This document shows positions 9,686-19,564 of a stretch of DNA of 64,000 bases, in pieces. The notes below the pieces were generated by a model. The model worked only from the letters and a program-made list of their open reading frames with translations, ran no database searches and was not told the origin of the DNA. The translations under genes were made by a program, and so were the position numbers. Source of the stretch: Marinicella marina (lineage in GTDB: Bacteria; Pseudomonadota; Gammaproteobacteria; Xanthomonadales; Marinicellaceae); assembly GCF_030065545.1 (NCBI RefSeq), contig NZ_JASJNC010000010.1, positions 62,001 to 126,000 on the forward strand. Direction: 5' to 3'. How positions within the stretch are numbered: position 1 is the first letter of the stretch; each line of letters opens with the position of its first letter.

Positions 9686-10989
9686 TGACACATTTGGCAG
9701 AAATCAGAATGTGGGACGAATTAGTTGGCGCATTGGTCTATCAACCCGATTCTCGCATCAGCGTGTTCGAATACGCACCTCAATGGCGCCAGTCTGGGGT
9801 TGAAATAGCGCCCTTAAAAATGCCATTGGGGCCACAGAAATACAGTTTTTCTGGCTTGAATTTCGATACTTTCAAAGGCTTGCCTGGGGTATTTGCTGAT
9901 GCTTTGCCAGATGATTTTGGTCATGCCGTGATCAATGCTTGGTTGACCCGGCAGGGGCGTGACGTGGCTTCTTTTTCTCCGGTCGAACGGTTGTTGTATA
10001 CCGGTACCAGGGGTATGGGGGCATTGGAATTTTTACCGATGTTGCAGCGCGATTATTCGCCAGCCGATCAGTTAGAAATGGCGTCTTTGGTGGCCATGGC
10101 GCAAAAGGTTTTGAACCAACGTGCCGGCCTCAAGCAAAACCTAATCAATGAAGCGGAACCCGAGGCCATGCATGCGATATTACAAGTGGGTACATCAGCT
10201 GGCGGTGCGCGGGCCAAAGCTTTGATTGCCATCAATAAAGAACGTAACGTAATTCGCTCTGGTCAAGTCGAAGCACCTGAAGGTTTCGACCAATTCCTGT
10301 TAAAGTTCGATGGTGTGGAGGAATATAAAACCGACCAAGAAACTTTTGGTGACCCGCAAGGCTATGGTCGCATGGAATACGCCTATTACCTGATGGCCCA
10401 AGCAGCTGGCATCGACATCAGTTACAGTGAGTTGTTTATCGAGGGTAAGCGTGCGCATTTCATGACCCAACGATTTGACCGAATTGGGCACCACAAATGT
10501 CATTATGTTTCTTTGTGTGGAATGGCTCATGCCGATTACAAGCAGCCGGGCTTATTCAGTTATGAGGAGCTGTTGTCAGTGGCCAGACAACTGCGCTTGC
10601 CTCGAGCAGATGCCATAGAAATATTCCGCCGCATGGTATTTAATGTGGTGGCCAGGAATCACGATGACCACACCAAAAACTTTGGTTTTCTGTTAACAGA
10701 TCGCAATGCCTCGTGGCGATTGGCTCCAGCCTTTGATGTGGCCTATAGCTACAAGCCAGGCTCGCCGTGGGTTAATTCACATCAAATGAGTCTGAATGGT
10801 AAGCGTGATGATTTCCAGCGCGAAGATTTATTGGCGGTGGCACAATTGATTGGTAATTTTGGCTCAGCAAATGAAATCATTGATGAGGTGCTGGAGGTGG
10901 TCTCAGGTTGGCACAAGTTTGCCAAGGAAGTGGAGGTTGATGCTTTGTTTGCAAATAACATACATGAAAACTTGCGCTTGGACATCTGA
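9685..10989 (+). CDS. hipA: HipA family serine/threonine kinase toxin
   Basis: The 434-aa protein has the N-terminal Couple_hipA region followed by a HipA kinase core: the Gly-rich segment GTSAGGARAKALIA, then FLLKFDGVEEYK, a catalytic loop at NVVARNHDDHTKNFG and the metal-binding PAFDVAYSY. HipA kinases of this family phosphorylate tRNA synthetases (GltX in E. coli) and cause dormancy; the target here cannot be read from sequence. Start ATG 9685 overlaps the hipB stop by 1 bp; a TTG at 9679 is the upstream alternative. All kinase motifs look intact, so the toxin is probably functional. Confidence 0.9.
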   Translation: MTHLAEIRMWDELVGALVYQPDSRISVFEYAPQWRQSGVEIAPLKMPLGPQKYSFSGLNFDTFKGLPGVFADALPDDFGHAVINAWLTRQGRDVASFSPVERLLYTGTRGMGALEFLPMLQRDYSPADQLEMASLVAMAQKVLNQRAGLKQNLINEAEPEAMHAILQVGTSAGGARAKALIAINKERNVIRSGQVEAPEGFDQFLLKFDGVEEYKTDQETFGDPQGYGRMEYAYYLMAQAAGIDISYSELFIEGKRAHFMTQRFDRIGHHKCHYVSLCGMAHADYKQPGLFSYEELLSVARQLRLPRADAIEIFRRMVFNVVARNHDDHTKNFGFLLTDRNASWRLAPAFDVAYSYKPGSPWVNSHQMSLNGKRDDFQREDLLAVAQLIGNFGSANEIIDEVLEVVSGWHKFAKEVEVDALFANNIHENLRLDI

Positions 10990-11049
10990 ATCACTGATTG
11001 GATTTGTGAAAATGTGGGCCTGATATCAAATCTCCTAAGGCCCAAATCG

Positions 11050-11886
11050 TTAACTGTTCAAGGCCTCGGCATGGTATTTGATGTGGTCTTGGATGAAACT
11101 ACTGATGAAATAATAACTGTGATCATAGCCAGTTTGTAGGCGCATGTTCAGCGGGTGCTTGTGTTCTGCACAAACTGCTTGCAGTTTTTCAGGCTGTAAA
11201 TATTCAGCCAAGAACTCATCATCAGAGCCTTGGTCAATAAATAAAGGCAGTTTATGTTGACAGGTTTTGATCAGCTCAACCGTGTCGTATTGTGACCATT
11301 GACTGGTGTCATCGCCCAGGTAGCCTTTGAATGCTTTCTGTCCCCAAGGGTTTTGGCTGGGTGCCACAATAGGGGAAAAGGCACTGACAGACTGGTATGA
11401 ATCAGGGTTTTTCAAAGCAATGGTCAAGGCCCCATGGCCGCCCATCGAATGGCCAAAAATACTGCGCCGCTCGCTGCACACAGGAAAGTGCTTCTCTATC
11501 AGTGCCGGCAGCTCTTGGGTAACATAATCATACATCTGGTAATTTTCCGCCCAAGGTTGCGCGGTGGCATTCAAATAGAAACCAGCACCTGAACCAAAAT
11601 CATAAGTCTCATCCTCTCCATCAATACCTAAATCACGGGGGCTGGTGTCCATGGTGACCAAGGCCAAACCATATTCAGCGGCGAAACGCTGGGCGCCTGA
11701 TTTGATCATGAAATTTTCTTCTGTGCAGGTTAAGCCTGAAAGGAAATAAAGTACCGGCACTTTCTCAGTGCGTACTTGTGGTGGCAGATAAATCGCAAAA
11801 CCCATCTGTGATTTGTTGACCGCTGATTGGTGTTGGTAAAAACTCAGTTCACCGCCATGTAATTTGTGTTGGTTTTTAAGTTCCAT
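11050..11886 (-). CDS. fghA: S-formylglutathione hydrolase
   Basis: This 278-aa alpha/beta-hydrolase cleaves S-formylglutathione to formate and glutathione, the second step of glutathione-dependent formaldehyde detoxification. The nucleophile is in GHSMGGHGAL, the acid in DQGSDDEFL, and the histidine in GYDHSYYF. Length matches E. coli FrmB. The frame extends upstream to 11925, but the ATG at 11886 (MELKNQHKL) is preceded by a GAGG ribosome-binding site and aligns with the family. It lies 7 bp after adhC in the same operon. Confidence 0.95.
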   Translation of the reverse strand: MELKNQHKLHGGELSFYQHQSAVNKSQMGFAIYLPPQVRTEKVPVLYFLSGLTCTEENFMIKSGAQRFAAEYGLALVTMDTSPRDLGIDGEDETYDFGSGAGFYLNATAQPWAENYQMYDYVTQELPALIEKHFPVCSERRSIFGHSMGGHGALTIALKNPDSYQSVSAFSPIVAPSQNPWGQKAFKGYLGDDTSQWSQYDTVELIKTCQHKLPLFIDQGSDDEFLAEYLQPEKLQAVCAEHKHPLNMRLQTGYDHSYYFISSFIQDHIKYHAEALNS

Positions 11887-11893
11887 GCTCGCC

Positions 11894-13036
<1,143 letters not shown>

Positions 13037-13153
13037 CTAACATGGAACTTGTGAATGTTGAGCAGACTGTGTTTTTGAATCCAGCTGTTTCTGTGTTTAT
13101 TAGCTGTCCTTCAGAAAAACACCTTGATAGGCGTTATTGTTTCAATTATCAGG

Positions 13154-13357
13154 TTATTCGCCGCGAGCCATATCCTCAGAGGATGGGTCAATTTTTATCA
13201 AGGTGCCGTCCTCTAATCCATTGAACAATTCAGCCATTTGCTTCATTTGTTCAAACGACAGAGAGAAATTTACGCCGTTCTTAACGAAAACAAACTGTTT
13301 TGAATTGTTTTGAATGGCGGTTCCGTCGCCTTTCCTGATCACTTTAATTCTGCTCAT
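13154..13357 (-). CDS. Small hypothetical protein (67 aa)
   Basis: This ORF lies in the 359-bp gap between adhC and sdaA, on the same strand as both. It reads MSRIKVIRKGDGTAI..., then VFVKNGVNFSLSFEQMKQMAELF and an acidic tail. It looks like a genuine small soluble protein rather than a shadow ORF because no other gene occupies the space, but it lacks a clear Shine-Dalgarno and I do not recognise the family. Confidence 0.45.
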   Translation of the reverse strand: MSRIKVIRKGDGTAIQNNSKQFVFVKNGVNFSLSFEQMKQMAELFNGLEDGTLIKIDPSSEDMARGE

Positions 13358-13392
13358 TTTTTAATTATTTTGTAGGTAGTAATTAATTACTT

Positions 13393-14772
13393 TTAACACT
13401 CAATGATATTCACTGCTAAGCCACCACGAGAGGTTTCTTTGTAGTGTTCTTTCATGTCATCACCGGTTTCTTTCATGGTCTTGATGACTTTATCCAATGA
13501 CACCGTATGCGCGCCATCATTGCGATCGGCCATGCGCACGGCATTGATGGATTTGATTGAGCCCATGGCATTGCGTTCAATACAAGGGATTTGTACCAAA
13601 CCACCAATCGGGTCACAGGTCAGACCCAGGTTATGTTCCATCGCAATCTCAGCGGCGTTCTCAACCTCATCGGGTGATAAGTGCAGGGCCGCAGCCAATC
13701 CAGCGGCAGCCATGGAGGAAGCCACGCCCACTTCACCTTGGCAGCCCACTTCAGCACCAGAAATAGAAGCTTTGGTTTTGTAAAGAATACCAACTGCCGC
13801 AGCCGTTAATAGAAAATCACGGATGCCTTGTTGGGTTGAATCTGGAACAAATTCTTTGTAGTAATGCAGTACCGCGGGGATGATGCCAGCTGCGCCATTG
13901 GTGGGTGCGGTAACCACGCGTCCACCTGCTGCATTCTCCTCACTCACCGCCAGTGCGTACATATTAATCCAATCCAAAACGGTCAATGGATCGGATAAGT
14001 CTTTTTCCGAGCGTTTATCCAAGTCACGGAATATTTTTGGTGCGCGCCTGGCCACTTTAAGTCCACCGGGTAAAACACCATCGGCTTTGATACCGCGTTG
14101 GACACATGATTCCATGGCTTGCCAGATTTCATCCAGCTTGGCATCAATCTGCGTCCTGTCATGCCACTTTTCTTCATTCACATACATGATTTGTGCAATG
14201 GTCATGTCATGCTCATGGCAAAGCTCAATCAATTCATCACCCGAGGTGAATTTGTAGGGTAACTCCGAATCATCTTCCATGATGTGTTCTTTGGCCAAGT
14301 GACTGTGGGCTAAAATAAAACCACCGCCGACTGAGTAATAGGCTTTGCGCAATAACTCATCGCCATTTTTATCCAATGCAGTGAATTGCATGCCATTGGA
14401 GTGTAGGGGCAGTTTTTTGCGTTTGTGCCACTTCAAATGCACTTTGTTTTTGAACACCAGAGTGAGTTGGTCATTGGCCTTGATTTGTTGTTCAACATCG
14501 ACTTGTTCAAGCATGCCTGGAATGGCATCTGGGTCCACTTGATCTGGTTCTTCACCCAGTAAACCCAGGATGATGGCCTTATCTGTGCCATGGCCACGAC
14601 CGGTGTGACTGAGCGAACCGTACAGTTCAGTAACTATGCTGTGGGTTTTGTCAGCTAAGTTATGTGACATCACTTGAGCGATGAACATATTGGCTGCACG
14701 CATCGGTCCTACGGTGTGTGAACTGGAGGGGCCTATGCCTATTTTAAAGAGGTCAAATACACTGACTGCCAT
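13393..14772 (-). CDS. sdaA: L-serine ammonia-lyase (iron-sulfur type)
   Basis: This 459-aa enzyme deaminates L-serine to pyruvate. The N-terminal beta domain starts FDLFKIGIGPSSSHTVGPM; the alpha domain has GCQGEVGVASSMAAAG and LGLTCDPIGGLVQIPCIERN, whose cysteines with a third near the C-terminus ligate the 4Fe-4S cluster. The C-terminus ends NIIEC, as in E. coli SdaA. Beta and alpha domains are fused as in proteobacterial enzymes. Its start is only 14 bp from the divergent glutaredoxin start, so promoters must lie within the opposite coding regions unless transcripts are leaderless. Confidence 0.95.
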   Translation of the reverse strand: MAVSVFDLFKIGIGPSSSHTVGPMRAANMFIAQVMSHNLADKTHSIVTELYGSLSHTGRGHGTDKAIILGLLGEEPDQVDPDAIPGMLEQVDVEQQIKANDQLTLVFKNKVHLKWHKRKKLPLHSNGMQFTALDKNGDELLRKAYYSVGGGFILAHSHLAKEHIMEDDSELPYKFTSGDELIELCHEHDMTIAQIMYVNEEKWHDRTQIDAKLDEIWQAMESCVQRGIKADGVLPGGLKVARRAPKIFRDLDKRSEKDLSDPLTVLDWINMYALAVSEENAAGGRVVTAPTNGAAGIIPAVLHYYKEFVPDSTQQGIRDFLLTAAAVGILYKTKASISGAEVGCQGEVGVASSMAAAGLAAALHLSPDEVENAAEIAMEHNLGLTCDPIGGLVQIPCIERNAMGSIKSINAVRMADRNDGAHTVSLDKVIKTMKETGDDMKEHYKETSRGGLAVNIIEC

Positions 14773-14786
14773 GATAAACTACGCAC

Positions 14787-15008
14787 ATGAAAAAATTGAA
14801 ATTATACAGCAGAATTGAGTGCCCGTTGTGCGAGTATGCAGCAGAAGAGTTAATGGCTGCCGGAATCGCTTTTACTGAGGTTGATATTGATACCTCTGAG
14901 GAACTGATCAAAGCCTACCACATCCGCATTCCAGTACTCTCCAATGGCGATACAGAGTTGAACTGGCCTTTCACCACCGACCAAGCCCAGGAGTTAGTCA
15001 ATGGCTAA
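14787..15008 (+). CDS. Glutaredoxin-like protein
   Basis: This 73-aa thioredoxin-fold protein has an N-terminal LYSRIECPLCEYA with a CPLC redox motif at about residues 12-15, and a cis-proline region at RIPVLSNG. It resembles the glutaredoxin/DUF836 group of very small thiol-disulfide proteins. It overlaps radA by 8 bp and is probably co-transcribed with it. Its physiological substrate is unknown. Confidence 0.85.
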   Translation: MKKLKLYSRIECPLCEYAAEELMAAGIAFTEVDIDTSEELIKAYHIRIPVLSNGDTELNWPFTTDQAQELVNG

Positions 15009-16365
15009 AGCCAAAACCCAGTTTGTCTGTAATTTATGTGGTCACTCCACCTCTAAATGGTCAGGGCAGTGCAGTGCGTGTAAAGAATGGAACTGTATCG
15101 ATGAAATTAAAATTGCAGCCACCACTGGTACTGCTAAAGTCAATCGCTACGCCAACTACTCGGGTGATTCATCGATTCAAAAATTGGGTAAAATCAGCAC
15201 CAAACAACAACAGCGCACTTCCTCACACATCAAAGAATTAGATCGTGTGCTCGGCGGTGGCATCGTACCGGGTTCAGTGATTCTATTGGGTGGTGATCCG
15301 GGTATCGGTAAATCCACCTTGATGCTGCAAGTTTCAGCACAGATTGCTGAGGTGATTACACCTTTGTACGTAACCGGTGAAGAGTCTTTGTCCCAAATCG
15401 CCATGCGCGCCAGTCGCTTAGGGTTAAGGGCTGATGATTTGGACTGTATGGCAGAAACTTCAGTCGAAGCCATCATCGCCACCACCCTTCAGAAAAAACC
15501 TGATTTGGTGGTGATTGATTCGATCCAAACCTTATTCAGTGAACAACTGACCGCCATCCCGGGTTCGGTCTCACAAGTGAAAGAAGCTGCGGCCCAATTG
15601 GTCAGAATGGCGAAACAAAGCAAAATCACTGTGATTTTGGTCGGTCATGTGACCAAAGATGGCGCCATCGCGGGCCCACGCATGCTGGAACACATGGTCG
15701 ATACCGTGTTGTACTTTGAATCAGATGGTAACAGCCGCTACCGTGTGTTGCGTGCTTTAAAGAATCGTTTTGGAGCGGTCAATGAAATCGGCGTGTTCGC
15801 CATGACCGAGACCGGAGTCAAAGAAGTCGAAAACCCATCGGCCATATTCTTGAGCGAGCGCCAAGCCGATAAAGCCGGTTCGGTGGTGATGTGTACCCGC
15901 GAGGGCACCCGACCGTTGTTGGTGGAAATTCAGGCATTGGTTGATCAGAGCCCCTTGGGTAATCCGCGCCGTTTATCGGTCGGTCTTGAGCACAATCGGT
16001 TGGCTATGTTGTTGGCTGTTCTTCATCGCATGTGCCATTTAGCCATACACGACCACGATGTGTTCTTGAACGCTGTAGGCGGCATGAAAATCACCGAAAC
16101 TGCGGCGGATTTAGCGATCATCATTGCCATCATCTCAAGTTTCAAAAACCGTTACCTGCCAGCAGGCACCATTGTCTTCGGTGAAGTTGGTCTGACCGGT
16201 GAAGTGCGTCCCGTACACAACGGCGAGGACCGCCTGAAAGAAGCCGCCAACCACGGTTTCAAAACCGCCATCATCCCCAAAGGCAACGCCGGTAAATGGG
16301 TCAAAGACTTGAACATCAAAATCATCACCGTTGATCAGGTCAGCGAAGTGGTGGATTTGGTGTGA
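15001..16365 (+). CDS. radA: DNA repair protein RadA
   Basis: This 454-aa RecA-like ATPase and branch-migration helicase works in recombinational repair. An N-terminal zinc finger (CNLCGH...CSACKEW) is followed by Walker A GGDPGIGKST at about residue 97, the RadA-specific KNRFG at about 257, and a C-terminal Lon-like domain with GGMKITETAADLA. AGGAG at 14989-14993 inside the upstream gene supports start 15001. Length is standard and motifs are intact. Confidence 0.96.
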   Translation: MAKAKTQFVCNLCGHSTSKWSGQCSACKEWNCIDEIKIAATTGTAKVNRYANYSGDSSIQKLGKISTKQQQRTSSHIKELDRVLGGGIVPGSVILLGGDPGIGKSTLMLQVSAQIAEVITPLYVTGEESLSQIAMRASRLGLRADDLDCMAETSVEAIIATTLQKKPDLVVIDSIQTLFSEQLTAIPGSVSQVKEAAAQLVRMAKQSKITVILVGHVTKDGAIAGPRMLEHMVDTVLYFESDGNSRYRVLRALKNRFGAVNEIGVFAMTETGVKEVENPSAIFLSERQADKAGSVVMCTREGTRPLLVEIQALVDQSPLGNPRRLSVGLEHNRLAMLLAVLHRMCHLAIHDHDVFLNAVGGMKITETAADLAIIIAIISSFKNRYLPAGTIVFGEVGLTGEVRPVHNGEDRLKEAANHGFKTAIIPKGNAGKWVKDLNIKIITVDQVSEVVDLV

Positions 16366-16381
16366 TTTTAAATTAGTGTAG

Positions 16382-16398
16382 GATGGGCTTTACCCATC
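16382..16398. repeat. GATGGG/CCCATC hairpin in radA 3' gap
   Basis: GATGGG (16382-16387) and CCCATC (16393-16398) form a perfect 6-bp stem with a 5-nt loop in the 56-bp gap after radA. No T-run follows in either direction. The GTAGGATGGGCT context resembles short dispersed intergenic palindromes of gammaproteobacteria. No second perfect copy was noticed in this window. Confidence 0.35.
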
Positions 16399-16421
16399 AA
16401 GGCCACTTTTGAGGAAAGAAA

Positions 16422-16979
16422 ATGAATTGTACAAGTTGTAATTTTGGCGTGCTGGAACCCAGTTTCATCGATGGTCTTTTCAGGGCCCACACCTGTTCAA
16501 AGTGTGGCGGTGATTGGATACTTGTCGAAGACTTTGTTGCATGGAAAGAAAACAACCTCGAACAGCAAATTTCTGGTGATGCCCAATGGTCAGAAGATTT
16601 ATCACAAGACTCATCAAAGGCACTGATGTGCCCTGTCACCGGCGCAATAATGACCAAGTACAAAGTCACCGCCCAAACCAAGCATCGATTGGATTACAGC
16701 AAAGCTGTTGGGGGCATCTGGTTGGATAAGGGCGAATGGGAGCTGCTCAAATCAGAGGGTGTGGCAGGCGCATTGAACAATATCGTCACTCAACAATGGC
16801 AAAATAGATTACTAAAACAAAGCGTTTCCGATAATTTAGCAGCCATCTATGAATCCAAGTTTGGTACTGAATCATACGAAAAAGTGAAAGCCATGAGGGC
16901 GTGGTTGAATGCCCAGCCCAACAAAGCAGATTTGCGTGCCTACCTGTTGGCAGAAGATCCCTATTCAATATCGAAATAA
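16422..16979 (+). CDS. Zinc-ribbon (zf-TFIIB type) domain protein
   Basis: The 185-aa protein has an N-terminal zinc ribbon, CTSCNFG...HTCSKCGGDW, then a second partial ribbon LMCPVTGAIM ending VGGIWLDKGEWELL, the signature of the zf-TFIIB domain family. The C-terminal 80 residues are helical and unrecognised. No signal peptide or membrane span is present. GAGGA at 16411-16415 supports the start. Function is unknown. It is the last backbone gene before the integron. Confidence 0.75.
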   Translation: MNCTSCNFGVLEPSFIDGLFRAHTCSKCGGDWILVEDFVAWKENNLEQQISGDAQWSEDLSQDSSKALMCPVTGAIMTKYKVTAQTKHRLDYSKAVGGIWLDKGEWELLKSEGVAGALNNIVTQQWQNRLLKQSVSDNLAAIYESKFGTESYEKVKAMRAWLNAQPNKADLRAYLLAEDPYSISK

Positions 16980-17137
16980 TGGGCTCTAGGAAATGGTTTA
17001 ATACCATTTTAAATGATTTTAATTTGATTATTATGGGCTTAGTATAGGTGTCATTTTGAGGGCGGCAAAGCAAAGTCGAATTTTTTATGCAACAAACTTA
17101 AGTCAAATTAATTGAATATTTGCTTTGGTCGGTATAT

Positions 17138-18100
17138 TTAAAGATAATCCAAAGGGCTAAAACGATTTTTTTCGCTAAGTTCTTTTACTACATGAGTGTA
17201 GATCATGGTCGTTTCTAAACGTTTGTGACCTAAAAGTTCTTGTATGGTTCTTATATCAAGGCCAGCTTGAAGTAAGTGTGTTGCATATGAGTGCCTGAAA
17301 GTGTGTGACGTTACCTTTTTATTTACCTGTGACTTCAAAACAGCTGTTCTGAGATTCCTACTAAAAGTGCTCTCTAATACATGATGGCGCCTATATATAC
17401 CTGATTTTTTATGACGTGAAATGTTTGACATTTGAAAAACATACTGCCATTTAAATTCCATGTGCGCATTAGGGTATTTTCTAGCTAATGCAGTGGGCAT
17501 TTCAACAGAGCCAAATCCATTTCTAATATCAATATTGTGTTGATTCTTGTTTTCATTAATGATGCATTTAAGCGGTTTAAACAGCTCCTTTGGTAAGGGA
17601 AGTGTCCGATCAGATAATGATTTACTGTCCCATATAATCAATCGATTGTAACTGAAGTCAATGTCTTTAATTCTTAAATTTAAAGCTTCAGACAACCTTA
17701 AGCCACATCCGTAAATTGTTTTTAAGATTAATTGATAATTGTTTATTGGGAAAGAATCGATGATGCTTTTAACCTCATTTGGACTTAAAACAATTGGTAT
17801 ATGCACCCTTTGTTTAGCTCTCAATGCATTGATTTTTTCGCCCTCAAGTGAAATTCCTAATACTCGATTATATAAAAATAACAAAGCATTGAACGCTTGA
17901 TTTTGAGTTGCTGCTGAAACATTTCTTTCTTTGGCTAAATGGCTTAGAAATATTTCAATCTCTACTTTCCCCATTTCTTGTGGGTGTCTTTTGCCATGAA
18001 AAACAATATATTTCTTTATCCAATAAATGTAAGTTAATTCTGTATTTTCACTGTAATGTAAAAATTTTATTTTTAATGCAACACGATCTAATAATTTCAT
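17138..18100 (-). CDS. intI: Integron integrase IntI (tyrosine recombinase)
   Basis: The 320-aa tyrosine recombinase shows the full catalytic set: R135 in [11 protein letters not shown]160, H266 and R269 in [16 protein letters not shown]292 in [10 protein letters not shown], and nucleophile Y301. It carries the extra IntI-specific segment between the second and third boxes ([18 protein letters not shown], about 208-225) that separates integron integrases from XerC/D. The N-terminus [12 protein letters not shown]...[11 protein letters not shown] is typical. The frame is open to 18163, but family alignment favours MKLLDRV at 18100. It is divergent from six cassettes, which it would insert at attI and shuffle. 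Confidence 0.95.
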   Translation of the reverse strand: MKLLDRVALKIKFLHYSENTELTYIYWIKKYIVFHGKRHPQEMGKVEIEIFLSHLAKERNVSAATQNQAFNALLFLYNRVLGISLEGEKINALRAKQRVHIPIVLSPNEVKSIIDSFPINNYQLILKTIYGCGLRLSEALNLRIKDIDFSYNRLIIWDSKSLSDRTLPLPKELFKPLKCIINENKNQHNIDIRNGFGSVEMPTALARKYPNAHMEFKWQYVFQMSNISRHKKSGIYRRHHVLESTFSRNLRTAVLKSQVNKKVTSHTFRHSYATHLLQAGLDIRTIQELLGHKRLETTMIYTHVVKELSEKNRFSPLDYL

Positions 18101-18197
18101 AAAATGCACGTTTACCCGGTAATCAGCGTAAATTAATGCATTCGTGCAAATATATCCGCCCATAACTGGATATATGTGTATACATTAAATCCCTACT

Positions 18198-18227
18198 TTG
18201 TAAGAAATCAATGACTTATGCTAAGAT
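18198..18227 (+). promoter_or_regulatory. Candidate cassette promoter Pc
   Basis: TTGTAA (18198-18203) and TAAGAT (18222-18227) are spaced by 18 bp, between intI and attI and directed into the cassettes. Position and direction fit an integron Pc promoter; the boxes are imperfect and the call is by eye. Confidence 0.35.
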
Positions 18228-18297
18228 TCATGATTTCTAAGTGCATTAAAATACGCAAATATCGCGTTATACAGCATTAATGCACATATATTAAATT

Positions 18298-18304
18298 GTT
18301 ATGT
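18298..18304 (+). other. attI: attI core recombination site
   Basis: GTTATGT at 18298-18304 is the attI/first-cassette junction, with crossover after G18298. This is fixed by the first attC: its R'' core ACATAAC at 18675-18681 is the exact reverse complement of GTTATGT, as expected if TTATGT is the left edge of cassette 1. The full attI extends upstream toward 18230, but accessory integrase sites cannot be delimited by eye. Confidence 0.8.
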
Positions 18305-18317
18305 TTAAGGGAGCCCA

Positions 18318-18674
18318 ATGGGTGTCGAATACGTTCTGATAAATGAAACAAAAAAAGAAATGATTTCTTTTAGTCATTTGAACGGCAGTAAAAAGAGAGA
18401 GCTGGCTGGGAACTTTGCTCAGTCTTCAATAGTTACGTGGTATCTTTTACAAAACCAAGGCGACCAAATTCAGTTTGTATCTGACACATATGATGATTGG
18501 CCTTTTAAAAGTGGTAGTCGTGATAGTGGTTTCTCTTATCCAGATCGAACTGAACAGATATTAAATGAGCTAATAGATCAAGAAATACTAGAAGACTCTG
18601 GGTACCTTTTTCGTGATGAGGATGACCCTGAAAATGTATACGTAAAGAATATTACTAATGTTTGGACAAAATAA
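18318..18674 (+). CDS. Cassette 1: hypothetical protein (118 aa)
   Basis: Cassette 1 spans 18299-18783. It encodes a small, acidic, soluble protein starting MGVEYVLINETKKEMISF and ending VKNITNVWTK, with no signal peptide or membrane segment. A strong AAGGGAG at 18307-18313 precedes the ATG. As the cassette nearest attI it should be the best expressed and most recently inserted. I do not recognise the family; no toxin, acetyltransferase or resistance motif is visible. Confidence 0.8.
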   Translation: MGVEYVLINETKKEMISFSHLNGSKKRELAGNFAQSSIVTWYLLQNQGDQIQFVSDTYDDWPFKSGSRDSGFSYPDRTEQILNELIDQEILEDSGYLFRDEDDPENVYVKNITNVWTK

Positions 18675-18789
18675 ACATAACAAGTATATCGTAGGGACTT
18701 TTACTGCTACGCTCCGTTTTGGCATGGCTTCGCCATTTTACGCCAAAACTCCACTCCCGCAGCAAAAGCCCCACATATAGGCGTTATGC
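18675..18789 (+). repeat. attC1 recombination site
   Basis: R'' is ACATAAC (18675-18681) and R' GTTATGC (18783-18789); total 115 bp. The interior is an imperfect palindrome with arms around GTTTTGGC...GCCATTTTACGCCAAAAC. Crossover falls after G18783. Confidence 0.9.
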
Positions 18790-18809
18790 GCCAAAAGGAG
18801 ATCAACAAC

Positions 18810-19445
18810 ATGAAAATTTCTAGGGCATTCAAGACCAGTCTTTTGCTATTGCTTTTTCTGGGCATAAGTTCTGCCTATGTCAAAGCGTTTACTATCGCAG
18901 GGCCGTCTATGGCTCCTACGTATTGGTATGACGATATCGTCGTTTCTAATCACCTCGCTTATGACTTCAGGCTCCCTCATACAGATATAGTCTTGTTGGA
19001 AACGGGTCAGCCCAAGAGGGGCGATCTAATTATGTATTTTGATATTCCAAAAAATGTAGTTGCAACTAAGCGAATTATTGGAATACCGGGGGATACAGTT
19101 AGCATTAAAGATAACGTTGTTTATCTCAATGGTGAAAAAATCCGTCAGAACATTGAGCCTAAAAGTTTTTTCGGTAATGTCCCTGATAAAAACGGGATTG
19201 GAGAAATAGTGCTGAGCGAAGAAATTGACGGCACTTCTTATTTGATCACATTCACGCCGGGTGAAGGAAAAATAACCTCCCTCGAACCTATTAAGGTCAC
19301 AGAAGGCAAGTATTTCATTTTAGGCGATAACAGAGATAATAGTGCCGACTCTAGGTTCATCGGATTAATCTCAAGAGGTCAGATTAAAGGTAAGGTTATT
19401 CACGGAAATAGACCGCTAGAATCCTATGCCCCACCCAGCGCATAA
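18810..19445 (+). CDS. lepB-like: Cassette 2: type I signal peptidase (S26)
   Basis: Cassette 2 (18784-19544) encodes a 211-aa signal peptidase I. One N-terminal membrane span (about residues 9-29) is followed by GPSMAPTY with nucleophile Ser33, general-base Lys87 in ATKRIIGIPGD, and the ILGDNRDNSADSR box near the C-terminus. All family boxes are intact, so it should be active at the periplasmic face, cleaving exported precursors. It has one span rather than the two of E. coli LepB. The start is ATG 18810, 9 bp after AAGGAG; an in-frame ATG at 18786 lies inside attC1. Its presence in a cassette is unusual. Confidence 0.92.
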   Translation: MKISRAFKTSLLLLLFLGISSAYVKAFTIAGPSMAPTYWYDDIVVSNHLAYDFRLPHTDIVLLETGQPKRGDLIMYFDIPKNVVATKRIIGIPGDTVSIKDNVVYLNGEKIRQNIEPKSFFGNVPDKNGIGEIVLSEEIDGTSYLITFTPGEGKITSLEPIKVTEGKYFILGDNRDNSADSRFIGLISRGQIKGKVIHGNRPLESYAPPSA

Positions 19446-19550
19446 CAAACGCAAGCAGTCGGAAATATTTTCCGTTACTTGGTTTGTGCCTTCAGCTATG
19501 CTGGCACAAACCAATCCACTCCAAATATTCCGCTGTTGCGGGCGTTAGTT
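19440..19550 (+). repeat. attC2 recombination site
   Basis: R'' GCATAAC (19440-19446) is the exact reverse complement of the cassette 2 left-edge core GTTATGC (18783-18789). R' is GTTAGTT (19544-19550). Total 111 bp, with an internal imperfect palindrome (GGTTTGTGCC...GGCACAAACC). It overlaps the stop codon of the signal peptidase gene. Confidence 0.9.
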
Positions 19551-19564
19551 ACCAAAGGAAGCAT

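Noticed and set aside
11015-11044. TGGGCC...GGCCCA inverted repeat between hipA and fghA as a terminator
   Set aside because: The 18-nt loop is long and no T-run follows on the plus strand, so termination is not convincingly supported.
13042-13224. 60-aa plus-strand ORF in the adhC-sdaA gap
   Set aside because: It overlaps the more protein-like 67-aa minus-strand ORF, starts without a ribosome-binding site and looks like random translation.
18165-18190. Possible LexA (SOS) box upstream of intI
   Set aside because: CTGGATATATGTGTATACAT has no CTG-N10-CAG match. The lineage's LexA box is unknown, so SOS control cannot be claimed.
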